Assembly: GCA_900312665.1 (NCBI GenBank) | Contig: ONZQ02000003.1 | Location: forward strand, 2,075,402 to 2,139,401 | Direction: 5' to 3' | Source: Cephalotrichum gorgonifer | Taxonomy: Eukaryota > Ascomycota > Sordariomycetes > Microascales > Microascaceae | DNA length: 64,000 bases | Part shown: positions 11,203-22,732 of the stretch, one piece after another | Layout of the letters: every line of letters begins with the position of its first letter | Numbering within the stretch: the stretch's first letter is position 1 | The notes under the pieces: generated by a model | Database searches by the model: none | The model's input: the letters and a program-made list of their open reading frames with translations, nothing else | What the model was told of the DNA's origin: nothing | Program-made: the position numbers and the translations under genes

Positions 11203-12390
11203 TCACACCGCACTCCCCCCCAGCTGCGCCTTCTTCGCGACTCTCAGGGCCTTCCGCTTCGCCGTCCCGACCCCGTCCACGCCCCCCTCTTGATTCTCCC
11301 CGAGCCACGGCTTCTTCGACTCGCCCAGCGCGCTCCCCGAGAGGAAGTAGCACGCGAGCCCCAGCACGATGAGCACGAAGGCGATGGGGTACATGAAGTG
11401 GATGGCGTACCCGAACACGTGGATCCCGATGATGACGCCCCAGAAGTTGGCCGTCAGCAGAGAGATGTTGTAGAAGGCCGCCGACGCCACGCGCAGCAGC
11501 ACGGGCACGAGCGAGTAGAACAGTCCCAGGACGAGCGTGAAGCCCACGACGTAGCCCACCGCGGGCCCCGTCCAGACCGCGTCGCGGATCGAGTCGCGGT
11601 CGAAGATGGCCGCCTGCACGCCGATGATGCACAGCCCCAGCAGGCCCAGGAACGACAGGAACTCGTACACGGGCCTCTTGCTGACGAGGAACTCCTCGAA
11701 CACGTTGCTGAGCCCGTAGCACGTGGCACCCACCAGCGCGAACAGGTCGCCCTTGAGCATGTTGGAACCGGGACCGCCGTTTGTGCCGTTGACGTGGTCC
11801 GACGCCAGGAGGACCCCCATGCCGCCGCAGCACACCACCACGCCCACGATCTGGAAGGGGCGGTACCGCACGCGGAGGAGGAGGAACGACACCACCACCA
11901 CGCAGACGATGGCCCAGAAGTTGATGAGCTGCGCCGAGAGGATGTTCGTGTACCGGTACGCCAGGACCGTGAAGTAGTTCCCCTGCACGTCGAGGAACGC
12001 GAAGATGAAGTACTTCCACCCGTGCTTCACAGCCACCCGCCCCCACTCGCGCGGCCCCATGCGGTAGAGCGCCACGGGGGTGTAGACGAGCGAGAGGAGC
12101 ACGTAGGTGAACATGACCTGGAAGGACGGGATGTTGGTACCGGCCGTGGCGAGGAGGGAGCTGAAGGTGTTGGTGCCCGTAATGCACAGCGCGAGCAGCT
12201 GGCCCAGGAGGAGGACAGCCCAGAACTCGACCGTCGTGAGGTACGAGTACCAGCGCACCGGCTTCGTCTCGAGGTCCTGGAGGCCCTGGCGCACGAGGTC
12301 GTCCTCGTCCGGCGCGCCGGCCTCGGTCTCGCTGACGACGGGGTCCAATACCGGCCCGGCATCCTTGGTGGGGTCGCCGACTTGGATCAT
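11203..12390 (-). CDS. SLC35F-type solute transporter (DUF914 family)
   Basis: One exon, 395 aa from ATG at 12390. The frame stays open upstream to about 12468 without another ATG, so an extra 5' exon is possible. An acidic cytosolic N-terminus precedes about ten hydrophobic helices. Helix-rich motifs such as FLDVQGNYFTVLAYRYT, LINFWAIVCVV and CYGLSNVFEEFLV are characteristic of the SLC35F1/F2/F6 branch of the drug/metabolite transporter superfamily. Family members are integral membrane proteins of the endomembrane system or plasma membrane; substrates are mostly unknown, so none is assigned. The C-terminus (KRKALRVAKKAQ) is basic and cytosolic, as expected for an even number of helices. Confidence 0.88.
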   Translation of the reverse strand: MIQVGDPTKDAGPVLDPVVSETEAGAPDEDDLVRQGLQDLETKPVRWYSYLTTVEFWAVLLLGQLLALCITGTNTFSSLLATAGTNIPSFQVMFTYVLLSLVYTPVALYRMGPREWGRVAVKHGWKYFIFAFLDVQGNYFTVLAYRYTNILSAQLINFWAIVCVVVVSFLLLRVRYRPFQIVGVVVCCGGMGVLLASDHVNGTNGGPGSNMLKGDLFALVGATCYGLSNVFEEFLVSKRPVYEFLSFLGLLGLCIIGVQAAIFDRDSIRDAVWTGPAVGYVVGFTLVLGLFYSLVPVLLRVASAAFYNISLLTANFWGVIIGIHVFGYAIHFMYPIAFVLIVLGLACYFLSGSALGESKKPWLGENQEGGVDGVGTAKRKALRVAKKAQLGGSAV

Positions 12391-13677
12391 GGTCGCGCGC
12401 TTCCTTGTCGTCTCGTCGCTATCGATGTGGTCGGTCTTGATCTCAAAGAGCCCCTTGTCCCCAACCACTCGATCTGTTAGCTCCGGTTGAAGATTAGGAA
12501 TATCCGAACCGAGTTTCCGAGCGAGTATAGAGTATAGTTCGTTCGGCTCCGCTTCGTTTCGGTTGTGTTTTTTTGTTGTTTTTCAATAAGTGAAAGAATC
12601 ACTTTTTTTTCCAATAAAATCTCTTAGCCAAGTCTTTCTTCGTCACCAGTAGCAGAGCGCAAAGACTCAAAGTCGCCTGCTATGTTAAGTGCTTGCGCGG
12701 CACATGCGCCGATGTGCCCTGAGATCTCCGTTGGTAAGAGCCTGAATGGCGATGTTCGTCATAGACACGGAGGGGAAGAGAGCGAGGAAGGAGTGTGTCG
12801 CAAGCCCGATGGATGTCGAGCTGTCAGTGCGATTTGTGGACGTTATAGCTGGAGGACGATGTTGCGATTGCGCAGCAGAAGAAAGCTGAGGAGGAACACA
12901 AGTCGAGAGGGGAGAAAGTTTAAACTCTGAGAGATAAGACGCTAAGCTAAAATTGAAATTGTTCCTGCCCCGCTTTCCACCTTTCCAAATGTTTATGTAT
13001 GTTTTCCCCCCACCCCACCTTCACACAAGCGTACTAGCTCACAGCCTCCAACCACCACAAGAGTGTGTGCTGCTCCATACATGTGAGATAATAGCATTTG
13101 TTCGTTCGGCTTGCCATTACACATAGTAATTGGCCGTCGGGCCAGTCCGTCCGTCCCAAGTCCACGGAACGAGCCGGGGTCTGGAAGCACCCGCGCGGGA
13201 TGCCTGCAGCATGGCGCACATGATGTACAAGCATGTGCCCGGATGTAACTACCAACCTTGGACGAATCACACCTGCCGAGTTTGCGATTGAAGCCGGCCA
13301 AGGCCCAATTTGAGTCGCACTCGTAATACTAATCTCCCCGAAGCCATACCATAACTACCATAACTACGAGTATGTGCTACATACCCCAGGAAATCTAGCC
13401 AAAGATCGCGCGATGCTCGAGTTCTTGCTTATGATCATGAAAAGTTCATTATGATTATTCTCCCCATCCCCGTCCATGAAGTGTCTACTTCGTGTATGCA
13501 ATGATAGTACCCCATGTGTCCTTCAATCTATCTACCCGCCAAATTCTATCCAGCCCCAGTAGATCCGTAATACCTAGCCGGCCATCAAAGCCATTTGAGG
13601 TGCAGCTTCAGAGGCCTCTCCCAGTGCCATTGCACAAGCAAACAAAAAAGAGGAAAAAAAAGGATATATCGCGCCCG
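12391..13677. other. Intergenic, promoter side of the transporter gene
   Basis: No gene supported. A T-rich stretch at 12568-12620 lies just upstream of the transporter coding region on its strand and probably belongs to promoter or 5' leader. The ORFs at 12682-12930 (+) and 12993-13301 (-) have no recognisable content. One GTAC-type word (actacgagtatg) is near 13362. Confidence 0.45.
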
Positions 13678-16461
13678 TCATATAAACGCCACGCCAATCT
13701 TATCCGCCGGGATCGGCGCCGCCCCGTAACCTTCCCAAGCTCTCGGCTGAGCCACATCCCTGTCCAAAACACCCAAGCCGACGGGTGACGCCGTTCGGGT
13801 CATGGGCGAGGCCGGCCTCATCGGATTCCGCGGCGGCGGTTCCAGGCTCCACTCATCGCCGCCCTCTTTCCACCCATGCGAGTGGCTCGCTGCGGGGATC
13901 TGCATCCCCGGCGGAGGCGGTGGGGGCGGCAGGGACTTGTTCATGACTGGAGGCGGGGGTGGCGGAAGGGGTGCCGCAAGGGGCCAGTTGGGGTTATCGA
14001 GCGGGGATGACTTGTTCGCAGGCGCGCCGGGGGTTGGGGCGGGGCGCGGGGAGGTCCATTTTGGCGGGGGCGCCGCTGGATCGGGGGAAACTGGCAGCGC
14101 GGGGGTACTTGGGGCGGGGAAGTTGAAGGTGTGATCCAGGTCGTTGGATTTGAGGGAGAGGTCGGCTGGGTGCTGTTGTTGCCGCGATGGGTTATCCGTG
14201 GGCCTTACAGCCCGTGGTGAGGGTGCTGAGATGGGCGGTGGGGGACCACCTTGGGGTGGCCCTCGCGGAATTATGTTTCTTGGTGGTCCTTGTTGGAGAC
14301 CCAGCCCATGAAATCCAGGTGGGCCTTGGGGAACTGCTCCTTGGTGTCCAGGTGGGCCCGGGGGGCCGGGAGGGGCGTTGCGTAGCTGCGTGCCATCGGG
14401 CGGGGGCCGCATAGGCATGGGGCCGCCTGGTCCAGGTCCTCGCAGGTGAGGTCCATTACCCATGGGTCCGCCTCGACCATAGCTAGGGCCAGGGCCTCCT
14501 CGACCGGGCATATCCATGGGAGGGCCACCGTGCCCGGGGGGCCCACGACGTGGTCCCGGACCCATATTCCTATAAGGAGGATATCCCGCCCCATGCTGGG
14601 GTCCGGGCCGCATATTAGGTGGACCCGGCAAGGGCCCGGGAGGCGGTCCAGAAGCCGGTCCGTTCCACATATTAGATGGACCTGAATGGGGTCCGTGAGG
14701 TGGTCTGGACCTCATGTTAGGAGGGGCTGGCTGGGGCCCTGGAGGTGGTCCGGAAGGCGGCCCCGAAGCTGGGTAGGGCTTCGTCTTGAATGGGCCAGGC
14801 TGTGGTCCGGTGGGTGGTCCCGCTCGCATATTGGGCAGGCCTGGCCGAGCATAATTTGGTGCGACAGGTCCCATATTCCCCTGCCTACTGGCCTCCGGTG
14901 GCCTCATATCGTTCGGAGGGGAGCCTCTCGGGCCCCGGGAGTCCTGTTGCACCGGCGGATCCCTATGCTCCTGCATAGGACCTTGCTCCTCGTGCACGAA
15001 GCCCTTGCTCTCAGACGTCGGATTTGGAGCGGGAATTGGATCGCCTGACTCCGCCAGCGAGCCCAGTCTCCCGCGGACGGGTGGTGGATCCAGAGGAAGA
15101 CGAGGATGCGGCGAAGGCGGTGGCTCCGGCGTCACTCCGGGTATGATACCCCCACCCAACGGCCACTCTCCGCAGATCCCCAACCCTGCCGCTGCCCTAC
15201 TAGCCGGCGGGGACCCTAGCGGCGAAGATACCGCCCTGTCTTCTACGTTCCGCGGCGTCGGCTTCGCCAGCTTCAGCGGCAGGGGCTTCTGCTCACGGTT
15301 CATCGCCGAAAACGCAGTCGGCGAGCTAGTCCTGTGGGCCATGGTGAGGACCTCGGCATCGTCCTCACTGAACTTGAACTCGGCGAGGGGGGACGGCGCG
15401 GTGCTCACGATGTGGGTGGTTATGCTCGTCTGGCGCGGGGCCACGACCGTCTGAGGGTCGCGGTAGGCCTGGACGTTCTGGACGACGGGGAGGGGGCTCC
15501 AGGGGGGTTCAACGTCTAAAATCTCCTTCTCGTCGATTCCCGTCCCTGAGTCGGCGGGCGACGGGAGCGGCTCGGGGAGGGGAGCCTGGGTCGATGCGGG
15601 CGGGGGGTCGGCTTCCGGGTTGCTGGGAGGATTTACGAGGCGAACCGTGTTTCCTGCTGGGGGCTGCCAGGCAGTAATTACTTTGGGATTGAGTTCCTCT
15701 TTGGAAGGCTTTCTAGATTCCGAGAAGGAGCCTGGAGGCGAAGGGAGAGTACCCTGGGTCGAGGGCGGGTGTGTCTCCGTAGGAAAGCGAAACGACATAG
15801 AAGAGACGGCCGTAGGACTTCGGGGCTGCGAATCTGATAGCGGAGACGGCTCGCCTATTAGGGTCGTGCCAAACTTGTGGGATTGCGCGAGTGGCGACCT
15901 GGGGGTAGAGTAATCCCGTACAAGCCGGGGACTTGGGGGAATCAATGCCCTCGTGCGACCTGTGGACGTCGTGGGGCGCGGGAAAGAGTCGAGTGATGAT
16001 GTGCGGGGAAGATGAAAGGAGGGCGTATCATGATACTCGCCCAGCGCAGGCGAAGAGGGTTCCGAAGCGTGGTTCGGGGGGTTGAGGTCGTGCCGACTTG
16101 GCGTGGCGGTCTTGGTCAGGTGTGGTGAAGCAAGAGCTCGCGGCGGCGGCGGCGAGACAAGAGTTCGGGGCGAGCCGGCAAACGAACGATTAGACATTGC
16201 GGAGCCGGATCGTGGTGCAGGAGGGAGTTCGATGCCTTCGATGGCTGCCGTCGGGTGGTTCTGACTACCAAAGAAGATGGCGTCCTCCGTCTTCAGGTCA
16301 TTTTGCCATAACGTATCCTCGAGATCATCTTTCCTGTAGCGGGTGGAGAAGGGTTAGCTTCGCGGAGCACGCCTGGCGGGCAGATCTCTTGATGACAGGC
16401 AGGTTTTGTTCATGCCGACTCACTTCTTCTCGCCGAGTTTTAGTCCAAAAAAAGACACCAT
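13678..16461 (-). CDS. Long proline-rich disordered fungal protein
   Basis: Two exons: a short first exon 16461-16424 (MVSFFGLKLGEK...) and 16333-13678, giving 897 aa. GTGAGT donor and CTACAG acceptor are in phase. The open frame runs upstream of the internal Met at 16197 to the acceptor, adding DDLEDTLWQNDLKTEDAIFF. The N-terminal MVSFFGLKLG block looks conserved. The rest is low complexity: Ser/Pro-rich to about residue 440, then a Gly/Pro/Met/Arg-rich central region (about 450-720) rich in PGPPNMRPGP-type runs, then poly-Pro tracts (PLPPPPPPV, SLPPPPPPP) that could bind SH3, WW or profilin partners. No catalytic domain. Possibly cytoskeletal or RNA-granule related, but that is only composition-based inference. 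Confidence 0.75.
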
Positions 16462-18588
16462 CTTTCTTTCCCGAGGAGAGGGAGCTGCGGGGGAGGGCCA
16501 AGCTTCGTTCTGATAGCATTCAACGGACGGTGGCTGGCGGGCAATTCATCGCCCGGAGGGCGGTCGACGCTCGCTCCTACGACGTGGGCGGCTGAGCTTA
16601 GTGCGAGTTGCGTCGTTGCCAGAGGCTAGAGAGGCTTCAGCAGTCGTCGATATGAAGCATCCAGGCCAGCAGTTGCCCTGGCACTCGTAACTCGCGGGAG
16701 GAACAAGAAAATGTCTGCGGAGATTTATATACAATTCAAGGTTGGCGGCGGCAAGCGAGGTGGGGACGTAGAAAGTCCCCGGGGTCGCGTGGGTGGGGCG
16801 AAGATATATTCTCCGTCGTTGTCAACTCTAGAAATCCTGCTTGTACTCGTGTATTGCGGGGGAACCTAGGGACGTTGTTTCGAGGCGTGGAAAAAGGGCG
16901 GACTACTCGCAACCCCTAAAAGCAAGTTGACGACTCGTGTGAGGGTCCGAGGAGGTGACGGTCCGGGTACAAGTACGAGTACGGAGCAGGAGAACGAAAA
17001 GTGGCGCAAAGACGTGATAATACATGTATCCACCACCGAATTCTACATGTACTTGTAATAGTCCGGACGCGGGAAGAGTACGAGAAGGTGGGCTGGGAGC
17101 TCCAGCCGCAGGACGAGTTCACATTCATTTACCCCCCCCGGGCCTCAGATTTTTCTCGCTCTCTCCGCTCTCCTTACCCACAATGGGCGACTACGTAAGT
17201 CTGTGCCAAGAGTTTAAGCTTGACAAGGTAGAGAACTGTCTATTGGCGTGAAAAGTATACGAGAACCGAGAAACTGACCTCGAAGGTTCATGCTCAGGGG
17301 AAACTTTTTTGATGACGGCGGGGTGGGCTGCTTACCCGAATAGGAGTTACTAGTACGCGCTGCAGGGGGAAGTCGGGCAGAAAGAATCCAGGCACCAGGG
17401 GCGATCGACGCCCATCCCTTGCCGCTTCGAGCTCGGGCCCCCCTCTTACCCGTGCCGATCAGTTCGAATATAGACTATAACGGAAAGGAACAACAGCCCG
17501 CTCGTGGCAAACATCCACTCCCCACGCACTTTTGATTAGTCTCCTTTTTCCGACTTTTGGGAAATGTTGTTTCAGGTAATACTTGTGCATGTGGTGGCTT
17601 CCCGGAGTCTCTCTATCCTCGCGTCTTCCAGAGTACATACTTGTAATGTGAGGGTCCGTGGTCGGGGTGGACCTTCCCAGTCAGTAAATTCTGAAGGGAT
17701 ATGGAAGGAACCATGAACTCCCTGCCACTGACAGCCGACTGACACCTGCAGGAACGGTGTCATCGGACAATACTTCCGTGCGTTAATAGTGCTTATCTTA
17801 TCCGTTGTATTCGGGGGTCTGCTAGGTAATATTCATAGTTTTATACCGTATAATACATGTTCTTGTGCCTCCTGGCTAGTGCGTAATACAACTACAGCCA
17901 CAGGCAGCCGCCCCCATCCACCCTCAATGACGTGCCCAAGATCGGCTCGAGCATCCCCTTCAATACCGCATCCCCCTTGCTTCTTTCGGGGCCCGTTCTT
18001 CTCATCCCAACGCGCCTCTCTGGTTTTCGGTTCCGCAGAATTTTGGTTTCAGTTACAAAGGGTTAACGAACGGGAAATATGACCGGTTATACAGAACCAA
18101 ACCGCCCTTCATCAAGCCGAGTTGTGCTTTCTTCGGCGCACTAGCATCTCTGGGGATATGACGATCGCCATCCGGGGTTATTACAAGAAGCCGATCTCGG
18201 TATCTGGCACAGCGCAACAGTATGACGTCTTTGCCCGCCCGCTAAGGATTTCGAAGGATCGGTAATACCCGAGCTCACGAAGGAGTCGGACCTTTAGACG
18301 CGCCGAGCCATCTCGTCGTCCTTAGGGGTCTGTCTCACCCAGTGTACTATGGATCCGAGACATTTGGGGCCCATCTGGAACTTCGTTGTGATGAAACTCA
18401 CCAGGTGCATCACGAGCCCCACATTGTCTCGGGCTGATGATGCCTACCTGTTCTTCCACGATAGTACCTCATGCGGTACGTCAGTATGAAAACAGAAGCG
18501 GACCGCTTCAAGCACACCTCAACCGACCAACGAACATCCAACCAAAGTAGACAAGCACCAGGCTGGCCTGCCTTCTAATTACAATACC
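16462..18588. other. Gene-poor interval
   Basis: About 2.1 kb with no supported gene. The first few hundred bases are the promoter of the proline-rich protein. Between 16840 and 17060 several GTAC words occur (ggtacaagtacgagtacgg near 16966; acatgtacttgtaa near 17045). Short ORFs at 16916-17251 and 17572-18082 show no domains. Confidence 0.5.
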
Positions 18589-18671
18589 GTGATGATGGCG
18601 CAGCTGGGAGCGCGCCGGGAAGTCCGCACCTGGGCTCCCGGAGGTCCTCGGTTCAATCCCGGGTCGTCGCA
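18589..18671 (+). tRNA. tRNA-like Pol III unit, anticodon not assignable
   Basis: Folds as a cloverleaf by eye. Acceptor stem 18589-18595 pairs with 18664-18670 (7 bp, two G-U). D arm GCGC/GCGC encloses an 8-nt loop, anticodon stem CCGGG/CCCGG (18615-18619 with 18637-18641), a 5-nt variable loop, and T arm CTCGG/CCGGG with loop TTCAATC. The A box TGGCGCAGCTGG and B box GGTTCAATCC match consensus, and a T-run follows at 18676. The anomaly is the anticodon loop: 17 nt instead of 7, with no U at the position expected for U33, so neither a normal anticodon nor a canonical 37/38 intron can be placed. Outside that loop it resembles elongator tRNA-Met. Either a damaged tRNA gene, a tRNA-derived element, or an unusual intron-bearing tRNA. 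Confidence 0.6.
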
Positions 18672-18962
18672 ATTTCTTTTTATATTCCAAGTCAGACTGA
18701 CTCGCTCACCTCGATGACATCATGGAGGAAGCTAACGTGGGCTACCGACGGGTACTCTACACTTAAGGACAAAAGTGACCTGCGATGACAGAGCAGGTTC
18801 AGATAATTGTGCATACCTCTTAAGAGAGGATACATAGTGTATTTGACTGTTTATCCTTGCCCCGTAGGAGCAGAGGTGCGTGATAAACAGCCTCAGGCTA
18901 CTACATACAACCTCGATAGCCAACGCAAGCAAACAAGCAACAAAAAGGAAAATAGCCAATCC

Positions 18963-21555
18963 TCATCTCGCCGGCCAGGAGTCCAACACCTCCTGCTCGC
19001 CTTCAATACTAAACTCCCAGACATCCCGGTCGTCGATATCCAGGACAATCTTATACTTCCCAGGGAATAGCACGAGATCCCCCGCCTCATCGCTCCTTGC
19101 CACCGTGCCAATGTTGATATCCATCGTCGCCTTTGCCGACTCCCCCGGCGCGACGTCGTGCACGCGCGTGAACGCGACAAGGCTCTTATTCGGATATGGC
19201 AACGGCCCGTACTCCCCCTTCAGGAAGGCGAGGACGACGAAGTCAGAACTCAGCTCGCCCTCGTTGGTCACGGTCACGGGGATCGACGCGAAGGGAAGTA
19301 GGTCCTTATACAACACGCCATCGACCTCCTGCGCGACGAGGTCGGCGGTGTTGAAGGTGGCCGGGAGGTCGGCCATGAGATCGGCGTCAAAGGAGACGGT
19401 AAAGTTGGTGTAGTGGAGGCCGTACCCGAACTCGAACACGGGCGTCCCGGTGTACCACTTGTATGTGCGGCTGTTTCGGCGGGAACCTTGATTAGCCCAC
19501 GCAGACTCACTCGCGTTTGGGATCGGGATTGAGTGCTGGGAACTCACCCTGGATTACCAGTTCCGGGCAAGAGGTTCATATCTGTCATCCGAACGTCGCG
19601 GGTATAACTCCCGGGATACTGCGTCACTGGCAGCCTGCCAGCCGGTGCGCTCACGCCCGAGACAATGTCCGCGATGGCCTTTCCGCCGTCCTGGCCCGGG
19701 TATCCGCCCCATATCAGCCCGTCCACACCATCGTTTCTCAGGATTTCCGACGAGTCGAGCATCGTGCCCAGCTGCACGACGATGAATGGCTTGTCCCCAG
19801 ACTGTTGTGCGAGCTGGCTGATCTGGTTCAGCTGCTGACTGGGCCAGGTGATGTCGTTTCGGTCCTTGTCCTCCGCCTCGGTGGCCACGTCGATACCGCC
19901 GACGAACACGATCACATCAGCCTGCCCCGCGGAATTGACGACTGTGTACCCCGCCTCCTTGAACCCGTTCTGTGGGGATACGATCCCCTGCGCAATGCCA
20001 AAGTAGTTCCCCTGCATCTGAGTCGTGGCGCCCGCTAATGGACCCACGACCGCCACCGTCCGCACAGCGCCGCCGGGACGCTCAATCGGGAGGGCCCCCG
20101 TGTTCTTCAGGAGGACCAGTCCCTCCGTCGCGGCCCGGAGCGCCAGCGCCCGCGCATCAGGTGTCGCTACCTCCGACCACCCGATCTGCCGATACGGCAC
20201 GTCCGCCCTCGGGTCAAAGTACCCTAGCCGAACCATGGCCGCGAACCTCCTGGCGATAGACTCGTCCAGCCTCTTAATGTCGAAGAGGTTCTGCCTGAAC
20301 GCCTGCCCAAGGTTCCGTGGCCAGAAGTCCCCGCAGTCGAGGTCACACCCAGCGTTGAGAGTCTCGGCCGCCACCTGCGCCGCGGACATACCCTTGTACC
20401 GGTGGTCCTGGAACACGTTGTTGAGGGAGTCGCAGTCACTCGTGACGAACTGCTGCTCCTCGGTCCAGTTCCAGTGGGTGCGCAGGAGGGAGTTCATGAG
20501 CCATGGGTCGGCGCAGGTCGGGACGCCGTTGACAGCGTTGTAGGCGCACATTATCGACTGGGCGTTGACGTCGCGCGCACAGGTCTGGAAGGGGAGGAGG
20601 TGGTAGTCGCGGAGGTCCTGCATGGTGATCTTCGCGTCGAAGCCGTATCGGGCGTTGCCTTGCCAGTCTTTCCTGGTGTTAGTGATGGCTGCTGAGGGAA
20701 GTCCCTTTGGAAAATGGGGTGCTCTACACGTACTTTCCATATCGTAGCCCGCGTAGTGCTTGCAGGTGGCCACGATCTTGAAGTAGGGGTCTGCATGGAG
20801 ACCTCCCTGCATTGCCGGGATAAGGTGCTTGACATAAGTGCTCATGAAGAAGGCATCCTCCGATGGCACCTCCATGCCGCGGCCCCACCTGGGATCTCGG
20901 TACGGATTGATGTTGGGCGTCCAGTAAGTCAGTCCCGCCCTACCGGCATTATTGAACGCTCTCGCCTCGGTGGACGTAACCTCTGTGCGTCTCATTAGAA
21001 ACCAGACCATCTACCTAGTACACTGCACACTCGTCTTACCGGCGAACTGTTCGACCAGGGCCATATCAAATGCGGCACCCATCGTAATTGGCTGCGGAAA
21101 CGACGTCGCGTAGCTGAAGTCTCCGGACGGGTTGAAAGACACGCCCCGCGATCGCGCCACGCCGTGGAGCGCCTCGTTCCACCACGTGTACTTGGGAAGT
21201 CCTAGGCGCTGGATCCCGGGTGACTCCGCCTCGGAGTTTGCGATCTTTTCCTCCAGGGTCATGGCCTCGACGAGCTTTGCCGCGGCGTTAGGACGGTGTA
21301 AGTGAACCAGGGGCCAGGGAGGAGGGGAATTGGAAGAAATGGGATTGCTTACAGCCATAGCGCGAGTCCAGGGGTCTAGACTCGTGTCGCAGACGCCGTT
21401 CGACGCGAGCTTCCAGGTATATTTAGTGTGCTGCGACGGCGGCGAGGGGCGGATATGCTTACTGGGCCTTGCGCGCAGTTGGGGAACGCTCCATTCTGGG
21501 CTATGATGGACGGTGTCAGGGCAGCCACAAGCGCCAGGGTCTTTCTGAACGTCAT
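18963..21555 (-). CDS. Beta-xylosidase, glycoside hydrolase family 3, secreted
   Basis: Six exons: 21555-21463, 21409-21353, 21274-21040, 20982-20734, 20667-19548, 19470-18963; 753 aa. Residues 1-20 (MTFRKTLALVAALTPSIIAQ) are a signal peptide. The GH3 N-domain, C-domain and a C-terminal fibronectin-III-like domain follow in the order of fungal BXL1/XlnD. SDCD places the nucleophile Asp at about residue 289, in VTSDCDSLNNVF. Other GH3 marks are YWTPNINPYRDPRWGRGMEVPSED and CKHYAGYD. The C-terminal WYTGTPVFEFGYGLHYTNF opens the FnIII-like part. It removes D-xylose from non-reducing ends of xylo-oligosaccharides outside the cell (EC 3.2.1.37). Several 3' splice sites are AAAG or GAAG just downstream of CTAAC-like branch sites; alignment to the family supports them over nearby CAGs. 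Confidence 0.93.
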
Positions 21556-22732
21556 ATTGAGAAGGAAAAGACCTTTATGTCTTGCTATTTGGAGCTAGGA
21601 ACAGGCGAACTTGAAGGTAGCTTAGGAGCGAGACGCTTGAGGCACGTCACCCATGATATATAAACCCCACAGCACGATGCTTACATGACCCCCCCCCCAC
21701 CCCCCCCCCCCCCCTGCCCCCTCCCTCGTGAGTCCATCCATAAGGGCTTGCGAGCTCGTTCGGATAAAAGGATAGCCTAGTTATGTATAGGCCATTACCA
21801 AAGGTAAACTTAATGCCCTTCCCGGCCATACTATATACCCTTACTAACCGGCAGCGAGGCCCCTGGCCAAAGCGATTCGTGGAGCTGAACGTTGGAGAAT
21901 CTTGTGCGGAGAATAGACTGGCGGTATATTATCGGGCGGGGAAGATGGTAGGCTACGTTAATTCCAATTTATAGGTCTGGGGCAAGAGGGCGGGACACTG
22001 CCGGCACTTGCGTGTTGCGGCGTCGGAGCGGCGCGCAGTGGTTGGGGAAGGGCAATTCAGCCGCGAGACGCGCCGGGTGTAAGGAGGCATTTCAATACCT
22101 GGGTATACAAGCCTATAGAGCCTGTCTTGAGGGATATCGCCGTGCACCCGGGAAGCTGAAAGGCGGACAAACGAGTTCAAACGAGATTATTGCCTTAGCG
22201 ATTAACTTAGTAGCCGGTCCTAGGTTCTGGAGAAGTCATGTGCCTCAAGGAGGCTGGAAGCCCCGACGGAGTGAGAGCCTGAGTTCTGGCTAGGCGAATG
22301 CCTCGGAGGATCCGGGAGTCTGCGTGACTTTGTTGCAATTGTTCTTCAACCACAGAAACCGCTTCATATGAAGACAAAGTCCCCCGAGCCAGCTTGATCT
22401 TGTTAGGTAGCCCCTCCGTCAAATGTGTTGTTCACTTGGCTGAGAATGTTAGATCGAGTCCTCGGTCGACGGTGATGCGGAACCTTGAAGCACGCGATTC
22501 GCCTGGTCGATATTGAAACCTTCATGATTTTGGCTGCTAGAATCGTACGAAACCAGCGCCGCCATTCTGGGTCGTACCACATAAGTGGGTGCCATTCTCA
22601 AAAACTGAAATACCGCTATGATATAAAAAGATATAAAAAGGACAAGTGTGAAAAACGCCGAAAGTTTTGATGACAGGTGGAAAACGGGAGACCACGCCGG
22701 GCCAGGGAAAGAATAAGGAGGCTCTCCCTGAG
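21556..22732. other. Intergenic between beta-xylosidase and ISY1
   Basis: Promoter of the beta-xylosidase (right of 21555) followed by the 3' flank of ISY1. A C-homopolymer at 21689-21714 interrupted by one A is about 130 nt upstream of the start codon. A possible small minus ORF at 22207-22422 has protein-like composition but no support. No other feature seen. Confidence 0.5.
21689..21714. repeat. Poly-C tract upstream of beta-xylosidase
   Basis: 26 bases of C with a single A at 21699, about 135 bp before the beta-xylosidase start. On the coding strand it is a G-run, which could form a quadruplex or simply be prone to length variation; the exact length may also be affected by sequencing. 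Confidence 0.8.

Noticed and set aside
11290..12480. 396-aa plus-strand ORF across the transporter gene
   Set aside because: Antisense shadow rich in His/Glu/Arg, with no domain; the minus strand encodes a clear membrane transporter.
13802..15454. Gly- and Ser-rich plus-strand ORFs over the proline-rich gene
   Set aside because: Mirror image of the proline-rich reading frame on the minus strand; composition follows from the complement of CCN codons.
18508..18690. 60-aa minus-strand ORF over the tRNA-like gene
   Set aside because: Its PGIEPRTSG-type sequence is a common artefact of translating tRNA genes in antisense.
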